From: Acetobacteraceae bacterium
Lineage (GTDB): Bacteria; Pseudomonadota; Alphaproteobacteria; Acetobacterales; Acetobacteraceae
Reading direction: 5' to 3'
Assembly: GCA_947462945.1 (NCBI GenBank)
Contig: CANHTE010000038.1
Location: 1-8,402 of the forward strand
Length of the DNA stretch: 8,402 bases
Shown: positions 1-5,991 of the stretch, one piece after another
Numbering within the stretch: the first letter of the stretch is position 1
Layout of the letters: every line of letters begins with the position of its first letter
Made by a program: the position numbers and the translations under genes
Notes under the pieces: generated by a model
Told to the model about the DNA's origin: nothing
The model's input: only the letters and a program-made list of their open reading frames with translations
Databases searched by the model: none

Positions 1-2172
1 CGCGTCTTGCGGCTCAGCGGGCAGCAAGCCCGGCTCGGTCCGCCCGAATCGGGACGGTTCCTGGCTCAACCAGGCGCCCGCCCCATCAGCGAGACGGGCC
101 TGTGGTCCGTCCCGCTGGCGCGCGGCATCCGCAGCCCCAGGGGTGACTTCGAAGGCGTGGTGATCGGGCTCATCAACCCCGAATATCTCAGCAGCGTCGC
201 CCGCCAATATGCCGAGGGCTTCGGCGTCACCATTCGTTTGCATTCCTTCAACGGAGCGTTGCTTGCCCGTTCCGACGGCAGCCGCGCGGGTATCGGGCAA
301 ATCCATCCGGGGTCCTGGCCCTTTCGCAACTTCCTCCCTCGCCTGGAGCGCGGCAGCTTCGTCGGAACGGATCAGGATGATCTGGAAGTGATGGCGAGTT
401 TCGCCGTGACGCGCCAAGGGCAATTCGTGGTCGAAGTCGTCCGTGGCCGCCGTGATGCCATGGCGGCCACGCGCTCCCTGGGGCTGCTTCTGGGCCTTGG
501 CGTCGCGGCGGCCGGGACCTTCATTCTCCTGGCGCTTGGGCTGATGGTCCGGCAGGCCCAGCGGCTGCGCGCCCAGCGCGAGAAATTGGCGGAAAGCGAG
601 GCCGCCACCCGGGCCGGCTCTCGTGCGAAGGAGGATTTCCTGGCCAGCATGAGCCATGAAATCCGTACGCCCATGAATGGCGTCATCGGCATGACGGGCC
701 TGTTGCTGGACACCAGGCTGGAGGATTTGCAGCGCCGCTATGCCGAAACCATCCAGAATTCTGCCGAACACCTGCTGATGGTGCTGAACGACATCCTGGA
801 TTTCTCCAAGCTCGGAGCCGGCGCCGTCGAGTTGGAGCGGGTGCCCTTCGATCTGGAAAAAGAGCTTGGCACGATTGTCGAGCTGTTCGCGCCCAAGGCC
901 GCGAGCAAGGGCGTGGAATTGGTGGTCTCCCTGCCGGGTGATCTGCCGCGCATCATGATCGGTGATCCCGGGCGCGTCCGGCAGGTCTTGTTCAATCTGG
1001 TCGGCAATGCGGTGAAATTCACTGATACGGGCTGGATTCAGCTGGATATTGCGCTGGAGCCCCTGGGCCAGAGGCGCGGCTGGATGATGCAATGCGCCGT
1101 ATTGGACACGGGCATCGGCCTCGACCCCGCGCAGGTGCCGCATCTGTTTGAGCGCTTCACCCAGGCCGACGCTTCGATCCGGCGCAAATATGGTGGCACG
1201 GGACTGGGCCTCGCCATCTGCCGCCGCCTCGCGGAGGAGATGGGAGGCGGCATCGAAGCCGGGCCACGCGATCCCTCCCAGCCACGTGGCGCGGGCAGCT
1301 GCTTCACCTTCTCGGCCAAGCTGGGCCAGCCGGCCGGGCCGGTGGAAGCCTCTCCCGCCACGGCATTGGCCGGGATGCGGGTGCTGGCGGTGGATGATCT
1401 CGCCCTGAACCGGGACATCCTGGCGAGACAGCTTAGCAGCATGGGGGCCGAGCCGCTGCTGGCACGCAATGGGCGAGAGGCGTTGAGCCTGCTCACGGAA
1501 GCCTCGGACCAGGGCAGGCCGGTGCGCCTGGTCATCATGGATGGACAATTGGAGCATGAAGGGGGGCTGGATGTGGCGCGGCAAATTCGCGCGCGGGCGG
1601 ACCTGCCGCGCCCGGCCATTCTGCTCTGCTCCTCCGGAGCCTCACTGGGGCGTGAGCGGCCAGAGGAGGGCCTTGTCGAGGGGATGCTGCTCAAGCCTGC
1701 CCTGCCGGGCCGACTGAGGGAGAGCCTCCTGGCCGCGCTGGCGCCCATGCCGGCACGGCCCTTGGACATGGTGGATGAGAGCGAAGCGACCTCCGCCGAA
1801 GAGCAGCTCAAGCGGGTGCTGCTGGTTGAGGACAATGCCACCAACCAGCTGGTGATGAAGACCGTCCTGGCCAGGGCCAAATGCCACGTGGATGTGGCGG
1901 GTGATGGCGGCGAGGCGGTGCGCATGGCAGCGGCCGAGGCGTATGACGTGATCCTGATGGACCTCCAGATGCCCGTGATGGACGGGCTGGAGGCCACCCG
2001 CCAGATCCGCGCATCGCCCGGCCCCAACCGAAGGACGCGGATCATCGGGCTGACCGCGGCCGTTGGCCCTGTCTTTGAGGCGCAATGCCGCGCTGCCGGA
2101 ATGGATGACTACCTGGGCAAGCCGGTGCAACGCGCAGCCCTGCTGGAACGCCTGAAGCAAAAGGTGGCGTAG
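1..2172 (+). CDS. Hybrid sensor histidine kinase with two receiver domains (5' end outside window)
   Basis: Inner-membrane sensor kinase that would autophosphorylate on His and pass phosphate to its own receiver domains. The frame is open to base 1, so the true start and the first part of the sensor are missing. Residues below count the codon at base 7 as 1. Residues 1 to about 150 resemble the end of a periplasmic Cache/PDC-type sensor ([16 protein letters not shown]). A hydrophobic helix lies at about 157-181, followed by a short charged, probably coiled linker. HisKA has the H-box [10 protein letters not shown] with phospho-His 217. HATPase_c has the N-box Asn330/Asn334, G1 DTGIG 367-371, F-box LFERF and G2 GGTGLGLAI 396-404. 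REC1 (about 457-580) has Asp463/464, phospho-acceptor Asp512 and Lys563. REC2 (about 602-720) has Glu608/Asp609, Asp652 in LMDLQMP, Thr683 and Lys705. There is no Hpt domain, so the phosphorelay partner would be encoded elsewhere. The signal sensed cannot be told. Confidence 0.95.
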   Translation, partial: RVLRLSGQQARLGPPESGRFLAQPGARPISETGLWSVPLARGIRSPRGDFEGVVIGLINPEYLSSVARQYAEGFGVTIRLHSFNGALLARSDGSRAGIGQIHPGSWPFRNFLPRLERGSFVGTDQDDLEVMASFAVTRQGQFVVEVVRGRRDAMAATRSLGLLLGLGVAAAGTFILLALGLMVRQAQRLRAQREKLAESEAATRAGSRAKEDFLASMSHEIRTPMNGVIGMTGLLLDTRLEDLQRRYAETIQNSAEHLLMVLNDILDFSKLGAGAVELERVPFDLEKELGTIVELFAPKAASKGVELVVSLPGDLPRIMIGDPGRVRQVLFNLVGNAVKFTDTGWIQLDIALEPLGQRRGWMMQCAVLDTGIGLDPAQVPHLFERFTQADASIRRKYGGTGLGLAICRRLAEEMGGGIEAGPRDPSQPRGAGSCFTFSAKLGQPAGPVEASPATALAGMRVLAVDDLALNRDILARQLSSMGAEPLLARNGREALSLLTEASDQGRPVRLVIMDGQLEHEGGLDVARQIRARADLPRPAILLCSSGASLGRERPEEGLVEGMLLKPALPGRLRESLLAALAPMPARPLDMVDESEATSAEEQLKRVLLVEDNATNQLVMKTVLARAKCHVDVAGDGGEAVRMAAAEAYDVILMDLQMPVMDGLEATRQIRASPGPNRRTRIIGLTAAVGPVFEAQCRAAGMDDYLGKPVQRAALLERLKQKVA

Positions 2173-2184
2173 CGCCGCCTTATT
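2163..2184. terminator. Probable bidirectional intrinsic terminator between convergent genes
   Basis: A 7-bp stem (GGTGGCG / CGCCGCC, one U-G wobble in the + transcript) closes a three-base loop that is the TAG stop codon of the kinase. The + side is followed by TTATT. Read on the minus strand, the stem (one A-C mismatch) is followed by TTTT. It lies exactly where the + strand kinase and the minus-strand creatininase converge, with 15 bases between their stop codons. The T-tracts are short, so efficiency is uncertain. Confidence 0.5.
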
Positions 2185-2187
2185 CGT

Positions 2188-2991
2188 TCAGGTGGTGCCG
2201 CCTGGTTGGCTGCTGCCCTGGACCTGCCAGACCTTCTCCGGCTGGCTCCAGAGCACCGGGTCACGCATGGCACGGGACAGATTGGCAGCGATGGCAGCGA
2301 TCATCGCCTGCCCCTTTTGTGCTGTCGCGGCGCGCGGGTCGCCCTTCACACCGGTGCGCGGCGCGCGTTCGGCGAAGCTGTAGAAGCGTGAAAAGCCTGC
2401 CGGCGCCTGGACCCCGGCATTGCCGCCCGCCGCTTCCTCGATCCTGTCCTGGCGGACCTGGCCCGGGTCCAGCGCGAGCCAAAGCGCGGTCTCGCCCTCG
2501 CAGGCATGCATGATGCCCGCCTGCGTGGTCAGCGTCTTCGCGATCTCGACGGGCGCCACATTGGGCCAGGTGGTGGTGACCACCGCCATCCCGAATTCAT
2601 GCGCCAATTCACGGACGGAGACATTCAGCGGATCAATGTTGCCGCCATGGCCATTGACGATCAGCAGGCGCGAAAAGCCTTGGGCCTGCAGGCTGCGTAC
2701 CACGCAACGCAGCACGGCATGCAGCGTGGCATGGTCCAGCGTGATGGTGCCTCCGAAGGGCAGATGATGCTCGGACAAGCCGGTCCAGAGCGGCGGCAGC
2801 ACGATGGCGGGGATGTCGCTGGCCAGCTTCGCGGCCGCGACGCTCAACTCATGGGCGATGAAGCTATCGGTCCAGACCGGCAAATGCGGCCCGTGCTGCT
2901 CCAGGCTGCCGATGGGCAGGACAGGGAGGGCATTGCGCCCGGCCAGCGCCTTCAGCTCGGGGCCGGTCAATCTCTCCCAACGCACTTCCAT
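2188..2991 (-). CDS. Creatininase-family amidohydrolase (metal-dependent)
   Basis: Cytoplasmic metal-dependent amidohydrolase of the creatininase/creatinine amidohydrolase superfamily (creatininase, ArfB and MftE are relatives). Substrate unknown. The start is ATG at 2991, giving 267 residues, because GGAGGTGA lies just upstream and the family N-terminus (RWERLTGPEL) begins there; a longer reading to 3045 would overlap the upstream gene. Metal-site motifs are visible: IGSLEQHGPHLPVWTD (Glu31, His33, Asp42), NGHGGN with His115, and HACEGET with Glu165/Glu167. The Gly-rich NGHGGN form, rather than NGHYEN of true creatininase as I recall it, suggests a general family member and not a proven creatinine hydrolase. 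It begins 14 bases after the cysteine desulfurase stop and is last in the probable iscR operon, an unusual neighbour for Fe-S genes. Its C-terminus converges on the histidine kinase. Confidence 0.9.
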   Translation of the reverse strand: MEVRWERLTGPELKALAGRNALPVLPIGSLEQHGPHLPVWTDSFIAHELSVAAAKLASDIPAIVLPPLWTGLSEHHLPFGGTITLDHATLHAVLRCVVRSLQAQGFSRLLIVNGHGGNIDPLNVSVRELAHEFGMAVVTTTWPNVAPVEIAKTLTTQAGIMHACEGETALWLALDPGQVRQDRIEEAAGGNAGVQAPAGFSRFYSFAERAPRTGVKGDPRAATAQKGQAMIAAIAANLSRAMRDPVLWSQPEKVWQVQGSSQPGGTT

Positions 2992-2993
2992 GG

Positions 2994-3001
2994 TCACCTC
3001 C
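2994..3001 (-). promoter_or_regulatory. Ribosome binding site of the creatininase gene
   Basis: The minus strand reads GGAGGTGA, with GGAGG five bases before the ATG at 2991. This strong Shine-Dalgarno match decides the start codon against the in-frame upstream codon at 3045, which lies inside the desulfurase gene. Confidence 0.8.
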
Positions 3002-3005
3002 AGGA

Positions 3006-4130
3006 TCAAGGCGCGGAGCGTCCTCCGCTTCCTGCCGGGAGGCAAGCGCGCCGCAGCCGCGCCAGCATGGTGGCATAGGCGGCCAAGAACCGCTCGGCTG
3101 CATCATCCGGCGCGTTCCATGGCAGGGAAATCCGGATGCCCGAGCCTGCATCGGCGCCAAAGCCCATTGCCGCCAGGACATGCGATGGACCGACCTTGCC
3201 GGACGAACATGCGGCACCCGCCGAAACCCTGATGCCCGCCAGATCGAGTGCGATGACCTGCGTCTCCGCCGCCTGGCCGGGAAGAAGGGCGAGGCTGGTA
3301 TTGGGCAGGCGCGGCGCGCCACGGCCCGCGATGATGATCCGTGGATCCAGCTGCGCGAGACCGGCCTCGATCGCGTCCCTCAGCCGGGCGATGCGGCGCC
3401 CGTCATAGGCCTCGGTCAGGGCTGCGCCGAAGGCGGCGATGGCGGGCAGCGCCTCCGTTCCGCCCCGCCGGCCGCGCTCCTGCCCACCGCCGGCGATGAG
3501 GGGGATGAGGTGCTGGCCCGGCGCCAGGATCAGCGCGCCAGCCCCGGGCACCCCACCCAGCTTATGGGCCGAGACGGCGATACTGGAAGCGCCCATGGCC
3601 CCGGCATCCAGGCCGAGCCGGCCGGCGGATTGCACCGCATCCACATGCAGCAGCGCGGCATGCGCCCGGCACAGGGCCGCGACTTCGGCCAGGGGATGGA
3701 GCACACCCGTTTCGTTATTGGCGGCCATGACACAGACCAGGGCGGGCCCGCCCCCCGCCAACACAGCGGCGAGGGCTTCCAATGCCAGCGTCCCATCCGC
3801 CTGCACGGGAAGCGTCACGCCGCCGCCCGCCGCCCGGACGGCCGCGTGCTCGGTCGCCCCGATCAGCAGGCGCCGGCCGGCGCCAAGCCCATGGATGGCA
3901 AGCGCATTGGCCTCGGTTCCGCCGGAGGTGAAGATGATGTCGCCCGGTGTTGCGCCAAAGCGCTCACCCAGCTGGCGGCGCGCAGTTTCGATGATGCGCC
4001 GTGCAGCGCGTCCGCCGCCATGAACGGAGGAAGGATTGCCGCCGATGGCAAGCGCTTCCAACAAGGCCTCGCGTGCTGCGGGGCGCAGGGCTTCGGTGGC
4101 ATTGGCATCAAGGTCGAGGGGCGCGGTCAT
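3006..4130 (-). CDS. Cysteine desulfurase, NifS/IscS-like (class V aminotransferase fold)
   Basis: PLP enzyme that removes sulfur from L-cysteine, giving alanine and a persulfide on the active-site Cys that feeds Fe-S cluster or other thio-cofactor assembly in the cytosol. It has 374 residues, somewhat shorter than E. coli IscS. The N-terminus LDLDANATEALRP matches the family's D-NATT region. PLP-site residues seen: GGTEAN (Thr72), His95 in ATEHAAV, NNETG 138-142, Asp164 and Gln167 in HVDAVQSAG, and the Schiff-base Lys190 in SAHKLGG. GGGQERGRRGGTE (214-226) is conserved. The persulfide Cys308 sits in SAGAACSSGKVGPSH, and GSGIRISL follows. The short C-terminal tail lacks an obvious IscU-docking extension. 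The gene starts 24 bases after the iscR stop; a weak GGAAAGGG lies nine bases before its ATG. It likely responds to IscR. No scaffold genes (iscU, sufB) are in the window, so its acceptor is unknown. Confidence 0.95.
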   Translation of the reverse strand: MTAPLDLDANATEALRPAAREALLEALAIGGNPSSVHGGGRAARRIIETARRQLGERFGATPGDIIFTSGGTEANALAIHGLGAGRRLLIGATEHAAVRAAGGGVTLPVQADGTLALEALAAVLAGGGPALVCVMAANNETGVLHPLAEVAALCRAHAALLHVDAVQSAGRLGLDAGAMGASSIAVSAHKLGGVPGAGALILAPGQHLIPLIAGGGQERGRRGGTEALPAIAAFGAALTEAYDGRRIARLRDAIEAGLAQLDPRIIIAGRGAPRLPNTSLALLPGQAAETQVIALDLAGIRVSAGAACSSGKVGPSHVLAAMGFGADAGSGIRISLPWNAPDDAAERFLAAYATMLARLRRACLPAGSGGRSAP

Positions 4131-4154
4131 GTTGCCACGCCCTTTCCAGCGGGA

Positions 4155-4652
4155 TCAGGCGCGCGTCAATTCCCGGCGCTGCGGTGCCAGGGCGCGGCCC
4201 TGCACATCGCCCTGCACCACGTCATGCAGGCTCATTCCGTCCAGGAACAGGCGGATTTGCTCGCCGAGTTCGGCCCAAAGGTCGTGGGTGATGCAGCGCC
4301 GCCCGCCGATGCAGCCTGGTGCGCCGTCTTCGCAGCGTGTTGCGCGGATGGGCTCATCCACAGCATCGACAATGGCGGAGATGGAAATCTCACGCGCCGG
4401 CCTGGCCAGGCGATAGCCGCCACCTGGCCCGCGGGCCGATGCGACCAGGCCCGCCCGGCGCAAAGGCCCGAAGAGCTGTTCGAGATAGGCCAGCGAAAGC
4501 ATCTGCGAAGCCGCAATTTCCGCAAGGCTCACTGGCGGCACGACTTTCCCTGCACTGGCCTTGCCAGAATTGGGCTCGGCGGCCTGATCCTGGCGAGCTG
4601 CCAGCTCGACCATCGCCATGACAGCGTAGCGGCCGCGTGTTGACAGGCGCAT
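4155..4652 (-). CDS. iscR: Rrf2-family Fe-S transcriptional regulator, IscR-like
   Basis: Winged-helix DNA-binding regulator that uses a [2Fe-2S] cluster to sense Fe-S supply and control Fe-S biogenesis genes, probably including its own operon. ATG at 4652 (165 residues) is preferred over GTG at 4661 because AGGAAGGAG ends eight bases before the ATG but abuts the GTG. MRLSTRGRYAVMAMVELA opens the first helix; SLAEIAASQMLSLAYLEQLF is the recognition region, including Glu58 in YLEQLF; RGPGGGYRLARP is the wing. Cluster ligands Cys107, Cys114, Cys120 and His123 lie in RCEDGAPGCIGGRRCITHDLW-like sequence, with spacing C-x6-C-x5-C-x2-H. Compared from memory with E. coli IscR, about 15 extra residues (near 22-38, Ala/Gly/Lys/Pro-rich) lie between helices one and two, and one extra residue lies between the first two Cys. 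It is the first gene of the operon with the desulfurase and creatininase. Confidence 0.92.
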   Translation of the reverse strand: MRLSTRGRYAVMAMVELAARQDQAAEPNSGKASAGKVVPPVSLAEIAASQMLSLAYLEQLFGPLRRAGLVASARGPGGGYRLARPAREISISAIVDAVDEPIRATRCEDGAPGCIGGRRCITHDLWAELGEQIRLFLDGMSLHDVVQGDVQGRALAPQRRELTRA

Positions 4653-4660
4653 CGCCTGCA

Positions 4661-4669
4661 CTCCTTCCT
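4661..4669 (-). promoter_or_regulatory. Ribosome binding site of iscR
   Basis: The minus strand reads AGGAAGGAG, eight bases before the ATG at 4652. This spacing supports ATG at 4652 and not the GTG that overlaps the end of this element. Confidence 0.7.
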
Positions 4670-4896
4670 CAAACCGGGCCGCATCTGGAGATGCGGTCCA
4701 GGCGCCGCTTTGCGGCTGCCATTCGATTGGTCAGTCGACTTCCACTGCGGAGAGGTCCAGCCAATGAGGATAGTCTGCAGCAAAAAATCGGGCCGTGGGG
4801 AAGATTCCACATCCGTACCGGATCGCCATGCGCTGAGATGGACCCAGCCATGCGAGCGCCTGCGTGAATCCATTATGAAACAGGTTCGCGAATGCG

Positions 4897-4902
4897 TATA
4901 AT
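4897..4902 (+). promoter_or_regulatory. Candidate -10 element (TATAAT)
   Basis: A perfect TATAAT hexamer sits in an AT-richer island directed toward the hydrolase. A TG pair lies two bases upstream, close to an extended -10, and TTCGCGAA at 4885-4892 is a perfect 8-base palindrome just before it. The best -35 (TTATGA, 4873-4878, 18-base spacer) is poor. If used, the hydrolase transcript would carry a leader of about 340 bases. Weak evidence. Confidence 0.3.
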
Positions 4903-5100
4903 GCAAACGCTGAGCCGGATTGGTCCGGAACAGCTCCCGAAGTATTTGTTTTTCGGCCGGTTTTATCAAATCGGGCGTCGCCGCACCAAGCTGCCTTGGC
5001 CGACTGCGTTTTTTGGGCTGGGGAAGGTGCCGGTCACTGGGGCGCACGTCAAGTGTGGTTGCCCCGTGAGACAAGTTGCAATGGGATGACCAACGCAGGC

Positions 5101-5152
5101 CTGTTGGCTGCCCGTCCTTCCTGCCGGACCAGGAAGAACGGGCAGCCAACAG
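5101..5152. repeat. 52-base imperfect palindrome (long stem-loop)
   Basis: Arms 5101-5123 and 5130-5152 are reverse complements at 22 of 23 positions (the only mismatch is C5116 against A5137), with a six-base loop CCGGAC. Left arm core is GTTGGCTGCCCGT; right arm core is ACGGGCAGCCAAC. No T-tract follows on either strand, so it is not a standard intrinsic terminator. It lies about 100 bases upstream of the hydrolase start. It could be a REP-like repeat, an RNA leader structure or the remnant of a small inverted-repeat element. Confidence 0.85.
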
Positions 5153-5184
5153 ACCGAATGCGGGGTTTGGCCGCCAATTCGGCA

Positions 5185-5217
5185 ATGTGGATGGGCAGCC
5201 TCCCGGCTTCTCCACAT
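5185..5217 (+). other. Second potential stem-loop in the hydrolase leader
   Basis: ATGTGGA (5185-5191) and TCCACAT (5211-5217) are perfect 7-base inverted repeats, with a further GGG/CCC pairing possible inside. The element ends about 23 bases before the hydrolase Shine-Dalgarno. A smaller GCCG/CGGC hairpin (5170-5183) directly precedes it. Could fold in the mRNA leader, but short repeats like this also arise by chance. Confidence 0.35.
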
Positions 5218-5249
5218 CGCCCAACCGAAGAAACGGACACAAGGACACG

Positions 5250-5918
5250 ATGCCTGAAGTCATGTTCGCCGGGCCAGATGGCCGCCTCGAAGGCCGCTAT
5301 CACCACGCCAAGCGCCCCAATGCTCCGGTCGCGCTTCTGCTGCACCCCCACCCGCTGCATGGCGGGACGATGAACAACCGCGTGGTGCACAGCCTCTATG
5401 GCAAGTTCCAGGCGATGGGCTTCTCAGTCCTGCGCTTCAACTTCCGTGGCGTCGGCAAGAGCCAGGGCCGCTATGATGGCGGCATTGGTGAAATCAGCGA
5501 TGCCGCGGCCGCGCTGGATTTCCTGCAGACGGTCAATCCCAACGCCTCCATGCTCTGGGCGGCCGGCTATTCCTTTGGCTCCTATGTCGGCATGCAGTTG
5601 CTGATGCGCCGCCCGGAAATGGGCGGCTTCATCTCCATCAGCGCGCCGGCCAGCCATTATGATTTCGGCTTCCTCGCCCCCTGCCCCTGCTCGGGCATGA
5701 TCCTGCATGGCGAGGATGACGAGCTCGTGCCGGTGAACAGCGTGCAGAAGCTGGTGGACAAGCTGAACACCCAGAAGGGTGTCACGATTGACTACCGCAC
5801 CATCCCGCAGGCCGGTCACGTCTTCACGCCGGAACAGGTCGAGACCATCAGCGGCATGGCGGAGGATCACGTGCTCTCCGTGCTGAACCGCAGCCGGATG
5901 GCACTCGCCGCCGACTGA
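5250..5918 (+). CDS. Alpha/beta hydrolase, COG2945-type (serine hydrolase)
   Basis: Small soluble alpha/beta-hydrolase-fold enzyme, 222 residues; substrate unknown, probably an ester or thioester. ATG at 5250 is chosen because AAGGA lies four bases before it and the family N-terminus begins there; the in-frame extension to 5076 runs through the palindrome and looks non-coding. Visible features: LLLHPHPLHGGTMNN (29-43), typical of this subfamily and holding the oxyanion-hole region; RFNFRGVGKSQG (62-73); the nucleophile elbow GYSFGS with Ser108; GEDDELVP with likely catalytic Asp157; and AGHVF with His190. No signal peptide or membrane helix. As I recall, this family is often found beside iscR/suf genes in alphaproteobacteria, and here it is divergent from iscR, which hints at a link to Fe-S or sulfur metabolism. 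That link is inference. A strong terminator follows. Confidence 0.92.
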   Translation: MPEVMFAGPDGRLEGRYHHAKRPNAPVALLLHPHPLHGGTMNNRVVHSLYGKFQAMGFSVLRFNFRGVGKSQGRYDGGIGEISDAAAALDFLQTVNPNASMLWAAGYSFGSYVGMQLLMRRPEMGGFISISAPASHYDFGFLAPCPCSGMILHGEDDELVPVNSVQKLVDKLNTQKGVTIDYRTIPQAGHVFTPEQVETISGMAEDHVLSVLNRSRMALAAD

Positions 5919-5939
5919 GGCTTTCGAACCGACCGAATC

Positions 5940-5976
5940 AGCCGGCCCTGCCCCCAGCAGCGGCCGGCTTTTTCTT
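5940..5976 (+). terminator. Rho-independent terminator after the hydrolase gene
   Basis: AGCCGGCC (5940-5947) pairs perfectly with GGCCGGCT (5962-5969) across a 14-base loop, followed by a T-rich tract (TTTTTCTT). It starts 21 bases after the hydrolase stop and ends only about 15 bases before the next ATG, so it should isolate the hydrolase transcript from the downstream binding-protein gene. Confidence 0.85.
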
Positions 5977-5991
5977 GACCGGAGTCCCACC

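Larger units (their letters stand above)
4653..5249. other. Long divergent intergenic region between iscR and the hydrolase gene
   Basis: Nearly 600 bases separate two divergent start codons. The segment is visibly less GC-rich than its neighbours around 4780-5015, with runs such as AAAAAA and TTTTTT. Open frames across it give peptides without family-like features, so I call no gene. It must hold the iscR operon promoter on the minus strand and probably the hydrolase promoter on the + strand. I could not identify a convincing IscR, Irr or RirA operator. AGTCGACT at 4733-4740 is a short perfect palindrome about 80 bases from the iscR start but does not match a full known IscR site. Stem-loops cluster in 5039-5217 and are listed separately. 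Confidence 0.6.

Noticed and set aside
1038..2045. Minus-strand open frame of 335 codons opposite the histidine kinase
   Set aside because: A Ser/Arg-rich antisense shadow of the kinase and receiver domains, which carry full catalytic motifs on the + strand.
2992..3045. Longer creatininase start at 3045
   Set aside because: It would overlap the desulfurase coding end by 40 bases and add a basic, non-family N-terminus; ATG at 2991 has a strong GGAGGTGA.
3180..4643. Long + strand open frame of 487 codons opposite iscR and the desulfurase
   Set aside because: It is the shadow of two clearly recognised minus-strand genes in GC-rich DNA; the translation is low in hydrophobic cores and has no domain.
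4986..5015. CCAAG/CTTGG hairpin followed by TTTTTT as an intrinsic terminator
   Set aside because: The stem is only five pairs and the T-run starts nine bases after it, so it does not fit an intrinsic terminator.
4892..5089. Small + strand open frame of 65 codons after the TATAAT element
   Set aside because: The ATG overlaps the candidate -10, there is no ribosome binding site, and the peptide resembles no family I know.
5076..5249. In-frame N-terminal extension of the hydrolase from an upstream ATG at 5076
   Set aside because: The extra 58 residues cross the palindrome, lack family-like sequence, and the ATG at 5250 has a good Shine-Dalgarno and the expected N-terminus.
4529..5263. Minus-strand open frame of 244 codons overlapping iscR and the intergenic region
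   Set aside because: It is antisense to nothing meaningful at one end and out of frame with iscR at the other; its composition looks random and no domain is recognisable.
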